A stretch of 64,000 nt of DNA from Verrucomicrobiia bacterium (GTDB taxonomy: Bacteria > Verrucomicrobiota > Verrucomicrobiia > Limisphaerales > DASXHY01), in the NCBI GenBank assembly GCA_035629175.1, contig DASPIL010000058.1, positions 1 through 64,000 of the forward strand. The letters run 5' to 3'. The position numbers were made by a program, and so were the translations under genes. How positions within the stretch are numbered: the stretch's first letter is position 1; every line of letters begins with the position of its first letter. This document shows, piece by piece, positions 45,045-51,451 of this stretch. The notes beneath the pieces are model-generated. The model was given only the letters and a program-made list of their open reading frames with translations, ran no database searches and was not told the DNA's origin.

Positions 45045-45974
45045 TTAAACATCGAAGAAATAAAAGAACTGCGGACGCAACCCGAGTTCCTCCTTCAGCA
45101 CAAACACACGTTTGTGCGCGAGCACCTGCCGAATTTCCGAGTCGGGATCGAGGAGATTGCCGAACACCCGCGCCCCCGTGGGACACGCTTCGAGACAGGC
45201 AGGCAGGCGTCCGTTGCGGGTTCTGTGCAGGCAGAAATGACATTTTTCCATCACGCCCTGCGGGCGAATGCGATTGCTCAGGTATCCTTGGTCCGGATTG
45301 ATTTCCTTTGCCGGAATTTCTGGCTTCGTCCAGTTGAAACGGCGCGCATGATACGGGCAGGCCGCTTCGCAATAACGGCATCCGATGCACCAGTTGTAAT
45401 CCACCACCACAATGCCGTCGGGTTCCTTCCACGTCGCCTCGACCGGGCAGACATCCACGCAGGGCGGCCGCTCGCAGTGCTGGCATTGGACCGGCATGTA
45501 AAACTTGTCCTTCTGCGGCACGGGATGATCGTAGTGCGCATTGCCCTTTTCCATGTCAAGCGAACCCTTCTGCATCTCGAAGACCCGGATATAGGATTGG
45601 TTCGAGGGGCGATCGTGGTTGTTTTCGATGTGGCACGCTTCGGCACACTTGCGGCAGCCGATACAGATGCTGAGGTTCAAGGCGTATCCGAACTTCACGC
45701 CAGGTTGCGGCTTGTAGTCCCGAATCGTGACGTCCGCGCCATACTGTTCCTGGGTATCCTTCTCGAGCCGCGCAAGGATCATCGCCAGGTCAACGGGCGT
45801 GAGCTCACGATAATGGCGCTGCAAAAATTCATCGGGGGAAATGTCCTTTGTCCATTCCGTCAACGGCGCCAGGGCTTTCGCGAACGCGGCGACACCGAGC
45901 GTTGCACCAATTCCCTTCAATGCATCGCGGCGCGTCCAGTCTCGTGATTCAACCGCAGGCTCGATCGTGTTCAT
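45045..45974 (-). CDS. Four-cluster 4Fe-4S ferredoxin subunit (NrfC/DsrO-like)
   Basis: 309 residues. The N-terminus has a twin-Arg sequence (WTRRDALKGIGATLGVAAFA), so the protein is likely exported folded by Tat or attached to a Tat partner. Four clusters can be placed: CIGCRKCAEACH, CQHCERPPCVDVCP, CIGCRYCEAACPYHARRF and CHFCLHRTRNGRLPACLEACP. This matches NrfC, DsrO and PsrB-type electron-transfer subunits, which pair with an NrfD membrane protein. The cyt c gene ends 13 bases upstream and NrfD follows by 48 bases, giving a three-gene operon. Confidence 0.93.
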   Translation of the reverse strand: MNTIEPAVESRDWTRRDALKGIGATLGVAAFAKALAPLTEWTKDISPDEFLQRHYRELTPVDLAMILARLEKDTQEQYGADVTIRDYKPQPGVKFGYALNLSICIGCRKCAEACHIENNHDRPSNQSYIRVFEMQKGSLDMEKGNAHYDHPVPQKDKFYMPVQCQHCERPPCVDVCPVEATWKEPDGIVVVDYNWCIGCRYCEAACPYHARRFNWTKPEIPAKEINPDQGYLSNRIRPQGVMEKCHFCLHRTRNGRLPACLEACPTGARVFGNLLDPDSEIRQVLAHKRVFVLKEELGLRPQFFYFFDV

Positions 45975-45987
45975 TCGAGTTTAAGCT

Positions 45988-46596
45988 TCAATGCGGAACC
46001 GCGATGCGATCCTTCGGCGGGAGCACGGGTCTCACTGTTGGATAGGCGGGCGCGTGCGGATCGTGGCAATGGGTGCAACTGTTGCGCGTGCGCGGGCCGC
46101 GCGTGAGATCCCAATAGCCATTCATGCCTCCATGCAAACCGCGCTCAAAATCGCGTTTCTGCAGGCCATGACATTGACCGCACAGTTGCATCACATCGGC
46201 ATATTCCAGCGAAGTCCCATTCGCCAATCGCAACGCATCATAGTTCCCCTCGTGGTGGCAATTGAGGCAGCTCTGGTTGCCATGCTGGAAAACAAGCCCT
46301 TGATGAAATCGATCCAACTGAGCAGCCGAGTGCGTGGCACGGTCGGGCGTTGTGGTTGAATGACATGAACTGCAGGAGACAGAGGCGATCACCCCGGAAT
46401 GATTTGTAAGGGCGGTGAGAACTCTTGGAGCCGGACCGACACGCCGGATGTGAACGGGATGGAGAGCGGCAGGACTGCGGGCCGTCACTGCACTCTTCGA
46501 TGTCGTCACGTTTTCAGGAGCGGCGAACAACCAGGCCGTTACAGCGGCGCACGTTGCGGCCAGGATCAGGAGCATCTTGAAATTGCCGGCCTTCAT
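45988..46596 (-). CDS. Tetraheme c-type cytochrome, NrfB/NapC-like role
   Basis: 202 residues from the ATG at 46596. An ATG at 46575 is a second choice. An N-terminal signal (MLLILAATCAAVTAWLFAAP) exports it. Four CxxCH heme sites are seen: CSSCH, CLNCH, CGQCH and CTHCH. It is not a NapC/NirT protein by pattern, having no such membrane-anchored N-terminal CxxCH arrangement. It may carry electrons from the NrfCD-like pair to NapB. It is the first gene of the leftward operon, with its start 46-47 bases from the centre of the FNR-type box. Confidence 0.88.
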   Translation of the reverse strand: MKAGNFKMLLILAATCAAVTAWLFAAPENVTTSKSAVTARSPAALHPVHIRRVGPAPRVLTALTNHSGVIASVSCSSCHSTTTPDRATHSAAQLDRFHQGLVFQHGNQSCLNCHHEGNYDALRLANGTSLEYADVMQLCGQCHGLQKRDFERGLHGGMNGYWDLTRGPRTRNSCTHCHDPHAPAYPTVRPVLPPKDRIAVPH

Positions 46597-46635
46597 TCGT
46601 GAGCACGAGGCTAGGGATGCGGAAGGATCAAAACA

Positions 46636-46649
46636 TTGACGCACGTCAA
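46636..46649. promoter_or_regulatory. FNR/CRP-family palindrome between the divergent nitrate operons
   Basis: TTGAC-GCAC-GTCAA is a perfect 5-bp inverted repeat with a 4-base gap, the layout of FNR, FixK, ANR and NNR/DNR sites. To the right a -10-like GATACT lies at 46671-46676, leaving 21 bases between. To the left a weaker TAGCCT lies at 46608-46613 on the minus strand, leaving 22 bases. Both distances fit class II activation (box centre about -41). The site could control napDABF and the cytochrome-ferredoxin-NrfD operon together. Confidence 0.75.
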
Positions 46650-46686
46650 AGCGGTTGAAGAACGATTCAGGATACTCAACTCCAGC

Positions 46687-46920
46687 ATGCCGATCAGCGG
46701 ACTCGTTATCACCATTGAACGCGGATACCGCGGCGACGCTGCTGTTGAAGCTCTCAAGCAGTTGCGTGAGCTGACGCTCGGCGAACGTTCGGGAAACCAA
46801 GTGCCCGCGGCACTCGAATCCGCCGACGTATCGCACAGCCGCGGCCTTCACGATCAACTTTCAGCGATCCCGGGCGTCACGCTCGTGGACGTCGTTTACG
46901 TCAACCTTGAATCCCTATGA
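46687..46920 (+). CDS. napD: NapD-like chaperone of periplasmic nitrate reductase
   Basis: 77 residues from the ATG at 46687 (MPISGLVITIERGYRG), the usual family start; a TTG at 46636 would overlap the FNR-type box and is rejected. NapD binds the NapA twin-arginine signal and holds it until cofactor insertion is finished. The ferredoxin-like fold ends in LSAIPGVTLVDVVYVNLES, matching the family end (IPGV-x-x-x-x-VY). Its stop overlaps the start of napA by 4 bases (ATGA), so they are coupled. Length and position at the head of the nap operon support the call. Confidence 0.86.
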   Translation: MPISGLVITIERGYRGDAAVEALKQLRELTLGERSGNQVPAALESADVSHSRGLHDQLSAIPGVTLVDVVYVNLESL

Positions 46921-49319
46921 ACCTGCCACGCCGCGAATTCATCAAAACCTCGGCCCTCGCCGCCGCCAGCGCGCTGATCGCGAATCGGGTGGGTGCTGCG
47001 CTGCCATCATCTCCCACGGCCTCGGAATCCGATGGCATTCACTGGGACAAGGCGCCCTGCCGTTTTTGCGGAACGGGATGCCATGTTCGGGTCGGCGTAA
47101 AGGACGGCAAAGTGGTTGCAATTCAGGGCGAGCAACTGGCCGAAGTGAACAAGGGCCTCCTCTGCGTGAAGGGATACCATGTCGGTCTGGCGCTGTATGG
47201 AAAGGATCGCCTGACGACTCCCCTGCTCCGCCGCAATGGGAAGCTCGAGCCGATCTCATGGGATGAAGCGATTGAAATTGTTTCCCGCCGCATTCTTCAC
47301 GCGCCCGAACGATTCGCGATCTATGGCTCGGGTCAATGGACCATTCCCGAAGGCTACGCCGCCAACAAGTTGATCAAAGCCGGATTATCCACCAACAACA
47401 TCGATCCCAACGCGCGCCTCTGCATGTCGAGCGCCGTGACAGGTTACTTGAGCGTATACGGCGTCGATGAACCGGCCGGCTGTTACGACGACTTCGATCG
47501 CTGCGACGTGTTGATCCTGTGGGGAAACAACATGGCGGAGATGCATCCCGTTCTTTTTTCGCGGGTGATCGATCGCCGTTCGCGCGGTGAAAAGGTAACG
47601 ATCATTGACCTTGCAACACGTCGAACGCGCAGCACGGACTTCGCCGATGAACATTTGCTGTTCAAGCCGCAGACGGATCTCGCCATTGCGAATGGCATCG
47701 CGCACCTGCTCCTGAAGAATGGCACGTGGGACAAGGCATTCGCGGAAAAGCATTGCAACTTCCGCAAGGACACTGCCGAAGCGTCGCTGCTCGGCGAAGC
47801 GATGACATTCGAGGAATACAAGGCATCGCTTGAAAAATACACGCCTGAGGAAGTCGAGCGGATTTCGGGAGTTCCCGCCGGGAAGATCCGCATGCTGGGC
47901 GATTTGTTTGGACGCCGCGACATTCGCATCACCAGCACGTGGTGCATGGGATTCAACCAGCACAGCCGCGGCACGAACATCAATCGCCTTTGTCACGGCA
48001 TTCACCTGTTGAGCGGACATTTTGGCCGGCCGGGCGACGCCCCGACGTCCTTGACCGGCCAGCCGAGTGCCTGTGGCACTGCGCGCGAAGTCGGCACTCT
48101 GTGCAACTCGCTGCCCGGGGGACGCCTTGTAACCAACGCCGAGCATCGCGCGGATTCGGAGAAACTCTGGAATGTTCCTGCCGGCCGCCTGAGCGCGAAG
48201 GCAGGGCATCACACAGTGTTGCTGTGGGAAAAATTTTGCACGCCGACGGACGAGGGCGGCGACATTCAAACGATCTGGGTTCAGGCCACGAACCCTGGGC
48301 AGTCGCTGCCAAACCTGAACAAGCTCTTTCGCGGCAAGAAGAACCTGGCTGACAAGTTCCTCATCGTTTCCGACGTGTATCCCACGGCGACGACCGAACT
48401 TGCCGATCTCGTGTTGCCATCTGCGTTGTGGGTCGAGAAGAACGGGATGTTCGGAAATTCGGAACGGCGGACGCATCAATGGTTCAAGATGGTACAACCG
48501 CCCGGCGATGCGCGCGATGATTCCTGGCAGATCATTGCGGTGGCACGCAAGCTTCTCGACCTGGGCCATGCGGGGATGCGGGATCGCGACGGCAATTTCC
48601 TGTTTGCAGCCCGCGACGCGCAAGGCCGCGAAGTTCCCATCTGGGAGTGGAAACATTTTTACGACGTGAACGTGGATCGGCTCCTGTTTGAGGAATACCG
48701 CACGTTCAGCCGCTACAAGCACAAGGATCTGGCGCCGTACGATGAATACGTAAAGGCGCGCGGATTGCGCTGGCCCGTGGTTCAAGATAAGAACGGAAGC
48801 TGGCGCGAAACAAAATTTCGCTTTGCTGAGTTCGATGATCCATATGTGACGAAGGGAGCGGGAATCGAGTTCTATCATTCCGTCACGAAAGACAACCGCG
48901 CCCTCATCTGGTTTGCGCCGTACGAAAAAGCCGCCGAGGAACCCGATGACGAGTTCCCGTTCTGGCTCTGCACGGGCCGTGTCCTGGAGCACTGGCACAC
49001 GGGCACGCTTACGATGCGGATCCCGCAATTATCAGGGGCGATGCCCCACGCCTACGTGGAAATGCATCCGGACGATGCAACCGAGCGCGGCATTCGCAAT
49101 GGAGAAAGGGTGGTTGTGAAAACGCGGCGGGGAGAACTGCAACTCCCCGTGTGGATTGGCGGGCGCAGCCGCGTGCCACGTGGATCTCTGTTTGTGCCGT
49201 TCTTCGACGAGCGCTTGTTGATCAACGAGATCACGCTCGGAGAGCCCGATCCGATTTCAAAGGAGCCCGACTACAAAAAGTGCGCGGCGGCCGTGTTGAA
49301 GGCGGGAACCCCGGGCTGA
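46917..49319 (+). CDS. napA: Periplasmic nitrate reductase, catalytic subunit
   Basis: 800 residues, slightly shorter than E. coli NapA. The Tat signal is MNLPRREFIKTSALAAASAL. The 4Fe-4S site is Cys48, Cys51, Cys55 and Cys83 (APCRFCGTGCHVRVGVKDGK and GLLCVKGYHVG). The Mo ligand is Cys169 in ARLCMSSAVTGYLSVYG. WCMGFNQHSRGTNINRL, VQATNPGQSLPN and TGRVLEHWHTGTLTMRIP are the bis-MGD pocket segments typical of NapA. It reduces nitrate to nitrite in the periplasm. Cotranscribed with napD (overlap) and napB (7-base gap). No assembly gene beyond napD/F is in the window. Confidence 0.97.
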   Translation: MNLPRREFIKTSALAAASALIANRVGAALPSSPTASESDGIHWDKAPCRFCGTGCHVRVGVKDGKVVAIQGEQLAEVNKGLLCVKGYHVGLALYGKDRLTTPLLRRNGKLEPISWDEAIEIVSRRILHAPERFAIYGSGQWTIPEGYAANKLIKAGLSTNNIDPNARLCMSSAVTGYLSVYGVDEPAGCYDDFDRCDVLILWGNNMAEMHPVLFSRVIDRRSRGEKVTIIDLATRRTRSTDFADEHLLFKPQTDLAIANGIAHLLLKNGTWDKAFAEKHCNFRKDTAEASLLGEAMTFEEYKASLEKYTPEEVERISGVPAGKIRMLGDLFGRRDIRITSTWCMGFNQHSRGTNINRLCHGIHLLSGHFGRPGDAPTSLTGQPSACGTAREVGTLCNSLPGGRLVTNAEHRADSEKLWNVPAGRLSAKAGHHTVLLWEKFCTPTDEGGDIQTIWVQATNPGQSLPNLNKLFRGKKNLADKFLIVSDVYPTATTELADLVLPSALWVEKNGMFGNSERRTHQWFKMVQPPGDARDDSWQIIAVARKLLDLGHAGMRDRDGNFLFAARDAQGREVPIWEWKHFYDVNVDRLLFEEYRTFSRYKHKDLAPYDEYVKARGLRWPVVQDKNGSWRETKFRFAEFDDPYVTKGAGIEFYHSVTKDNRALIWFAPYEKAAEEPDDEFPFWLCTGRVLEHWHTGTLTMRIPQLSGAMPHAYVEMHPDDATERGIRNGERVVVKTRRGELQLPVWIGGRSRVPRGSLFVPFFDERLLINEITLGEPDPISKEPDYKKCAAAVLKAGTPG

Positions 49320-49326
49320 GGACACC

Positions 49327-50139
49327 ATGCATACGCCGAATCACGCGCCTCGGAAACGCGCCACATGGATTGGGGGCGTTGCGTTGGTCACCATTGCAGT
49401 GAGCGGTTACTTCATGGGCCTTCGACAAACCAGTTCCGCTTTGAAAGCCCCGGAACCGAAGTCCACGATTACATCGGATTCCCTGCGCCGCTCGGCGCTC
49501 GAAACGAATGACGTTCCGATTGCGTCGGGCTACGTAAAGCAGGACTGGATTCGGCAGGGCCATAACGCGGGCTGGACGAATCATCTCGCGCGGCTGGTGC
49601 AAACGGCGGCATCGAATTCAACGAACTTCTTTGCTTCCGAATCCGATCGAGCCTTGGCGTTGCAGGAGAGGTCGCTGCGACGCGCTTACAACGGCGCGCC
49701 TCCTGTTGTTCCGCATCCGATTCAGCAGGATTCCTCGGCCGGATGCCTCGCCTGTCATGAATCGGGTTTGGCGATCAAGGACCGCGTGGCCCCGCGCATC
49801 AGTCATCCGCATTACGCGAGCTGCACGCAATGCCATGTTCCTGCTGGCGGCACACAACTGCCGGTGCAAAACGCGGCACTGCGTGAGCCACTGGCGCTGA
49901 ATCGATTCGGCGGTGCTCCTGAACCTGGCCGGGGCGAACGCGCGTGGATATTCGCACCACCGGCCATTCCGCATTCGACCCTCATGCGCACCGACTGCCT
50001 GAGTTGTCATGGCGCAACGGGCCGATTTGCCTTGCGAACGCCGCATCCCGAACGCCACTCCTGCATGCAATGCCACGTGCCGTCGGCGAACCTCGACCAG
50101 CGTCGATTCACTGAATCACCGTTTCCACGCACGAACTAG
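49327..50139 (+). CDS. napB: NapB-like cytochrome with duplicated diheme domain (four hemes)
   Basis: 270 residues, against about 150 for usual NapB. An N-terminal membrane anchor (residues 12-30) holds it in the periplasm. GAGGACACC precedes the ATG. Two NapB-type units occur in tandem: residues 122-172 (GAPPVVPHPI, CLACH, HPHYASCTQCHVP) and 208-252 (FAPPAIPHSTLM, CLSCH, PHPERHSCMQCHVP). The second also carries the usual NapB tail (FTESPFP). Four CxxCH sites sit at 140, 166, 224 and 246. NapB passes electrons to the NapA iron-sulfur site; the extra unit may shorten the route from the cytochrome donor. Confidence 0.92.
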   Translation: MHTPNHAPRKRATWIGGVALVTIAVSGYFMGLRQTSSALKAPEPKSTITSDSLRRSALETNDVPIASGYVKQDWIRQGHNAGWTNHLARLVQTAASNSTNFFASESDRALALQERSLRRAYNGAPPVVPHPIQQDSSAGCLACHESGLAIKDRVAPRISHPHYASCTQCHVPAGGTQLPVQNAALREPLALNRFGGAPEPGRGERAWIFAPPAIPHSTLMRTDCLSCHGATGRFALRTPHPERHSCMQCHVPSANLDQRRFTESPFPRTN

Positions 50140-50490
50140 ATGAGCGCTGCAATCTCACGCCGCGATTTGTTAAGCCGGTTCCTTGGCAGGATGTCGCCAG
50201 CCCCGCAGCAGCGACCCCCGCTGGAAGCTGGCGAATGTCAGAAAGGCGCAGAGACAACAGGGAAGGTTGCTGTCATTCAAGCGCGCTTCTGCATTGCGCT
50301 CACGTCGTTTTGTTCCGTCTGCACGGAACGCTGCCCGGAACCGCTCGCGATGTCGGTCGATCACGGCGTTCCGCGAGTGAATCCCAATGCGTGCACGGGC
50401 TGCGGCGTCTGCCACGAAGTATGCCCCGCGCCACGCAATGCGGTGCTGATGATCCCGGCGCGTCGGACCCTCAATTCTCATGAACTCTGA
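50140..50490 (+). CDS. napF: NapF-like ferredoxin, two 4Fe-4S clusters
   Basis: 116 residues. The start directly follows napB's stop (TAG-ATG). The N-terminus (SRRDLLSRFLGRM) is NapF-like. Two cluster motifs are seen: CIALTSFCSVCTERCPE (C-x6-C-x2-C-x3-CP) and CTGCGVCHEVCP. E. coli NapF has a third cluster and is thought to act in the cytoplasm in NapA iron-sulfur loading. The shorter form here may be a variant of this. Its 3' end overlaps the next gene by 11 bases. No napG or napH follows. Confidence 0.85.
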   Translation: MSAAISRRDLLSRFLGRMSPAPQQRPPLEAGECQKGAETTGKVAVIQARFCIALTSFCSVCTERCPEPLAMSVDHGVPRVNPNACTGCGVCHEVCPAPRNAVLMIPARRTLNSHEL

Positions 50491-50797
50491 AACAGACGAT
50501 CTGGAAGCGCCGAAACTGGCGGAACTGCAGGAATCCATTCTCGATTCCGCAACCCTCAATGATCTATTTCGTGACCTGCGCGTTTGCACGGAAGTGATCG
50601 AGGTGATTCCGCGCGCTTCGCGTCATCAGATGGTTGCCGAGCGCACGCTGACGCTGGAAGAGGCGAAAGAAAAAATTTTGAGTGGAGCCATTAACGGACT
50701 GCAGATTCGATATCGTTATGAGGGGGCGGAATGGTGGGACACCCTGCTGCGGCTGCCGCAAGGGGTTCGAATCGTGCGCATTCGCCACGAATTTTGA
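50480..50797 (+). CDS. Small protein of unknown function at the end of the nap operon
   Basis: 105 residues, overlapping napF by 11 bases and therefore likely coupled to it. Composition is acidic and helical at the N-terminus (LNDLFRDLRVCTEVIEVIPR), with a beta-rich C-terminal half (NGLQIRYRYEGAEWWDTLLR, GVRIVRIRHEF). There are no cofactor-binding motifs or signal peptide, so it is cytoplasmic. I do not recognise the family. The position suggests it helps assemble or mature NapA, but that is an inference. Converges with the MOSC gene with a 2-base gap. Confidence 0.75.
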   Translation: MNSETDDLEAPKLAELQESILDSATLNDLFRDLRVCTEVIEVIPRASRHQMVAERTLTLEEAKEKILSGAINGLQIRYRYEGAEWWDTLLRLPQGVRIVRIRHEF

Positions 50798-50799
50798 AC

Positions 50800-51324
50800 T
50801 TATAGGGCTTGCAACATCCCGCTGCTGAGAATCCGGCAGCGCAGGCCGCCGCGTCCGCGCAACCACGCCTCAGCTCCCCGTGCGATCGCGGTGTTCATCC
50901 AATAACACGGACGGCATTCCTCCACGCCGGCAAAGCGAATCCCGTTCAACTCAAATTCCACGCCGATCAATTCGCGCAAATCCAATCCACGAACGAACAC
51001 GTTCCGCCGGGTCGCATCTGGTCGAGCCTCAGGCAAAGAGAGTTCCCGCTGAAGAGCATCAAAGGTTTCCATTTCGAAGAAGGTTATCTGTCCCTTGTAG
51101 TTTTCCTTGAAGTCGAAAAACCGATCACCGCGAATTCCACGATGCGCAACACATTCGATCTGGTTCAGAGCCAGCATGGGATGATTGGCCGCGGGTTGCC
51201 CATGGTGGCCGAAGAAATTGTGACCGGCAGATACGAACAGGTGCTCGATTCGAACGTTTTCCAGCACGCGCAGGGCTCTTTCTCCAAACTGCAAGTGAGG
51301 CAGCGGTGCAACCAGGGCTTCCAT
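50800..51324 (-). CDS. MOSC-domain protein
   Basis: 174 residues from the ATG at 51324 (MEALVAPLPHLQFGERAL); the 266-residue frame adds an unlikely Cys/Arg-rich leader. MOSC is the C-terminal domain of molybdenum cofactor sulfurases; single-domain relatives (YiiM type) bind Mo cofactor or act in metal-sulfur chemistry. The signature RNVFVRGLDLRELIGVEFEL and VEECRPCYWMN with the conserved Cys are present. It converges with the nap operon. A FNR-type box 46-47 bases before its start, near identical to that of nap, suggests it belongs to the same regulon. Confidence 0.9.
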   Translation of the reverse strand: MEALVAPLPHLQFGERALRVLENVRIEHLFVSAGHNFFGHHGQPAANHPMLALNQIECVAHRGIRGDRFFDFKENYKGQITFFEMETFDALQRELSLPEARPDATRRNVFVRGLDLRELIGVEFELNGIRFAGVEECRPCYWMNTAIARGAEAWLRGRGGLRCRILSSGMLQAL

Positions 51325-51363
51325 TTTCACGGAGCGAGAATAGCAGCTGCACGATCTCGTGCT

Positions 51364-51377
51364 TTGACGCAGGTCAA
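51364..51377. promoter_or_regulatory. FNR/CRP-family palindrome upstream of the MOSC gene
   Basis: TTGAC-GCAG-GTCAA is a perfect 5-bp inverted repeat with a 4-base gap, differing from the box at 46636 in one spacer base. A -10-like TATTCT on the minus strand lies at 51337-51342, leaving exactly 21 bases, as on the napD side of the other box. The start codon follows about 6 bases after the predicted transcription start, so the message may be nearly leaderless. Confidence 0.75.
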
Positions 51378-51451
51378 GCGGTCCGCGGCACGTGCGGCTT
51401 TGGCAATTGCATCGGGCAGCCCGCCAGAAATTCCCAACGTTTTCCGAGTTT

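Noticed and set aside
44556-45947. 463-residue open frame antisense to the NrfD and ferredoxin genes
   Set aside because: It spans two real genes and their gap on the other strand; no protein-like features.
47385-49028. 547-residue open frame antisense to napA
   Set aside because: High-GC shadow of the real gene; no start signal, and composition rich in Arg/Ala/His without domains.
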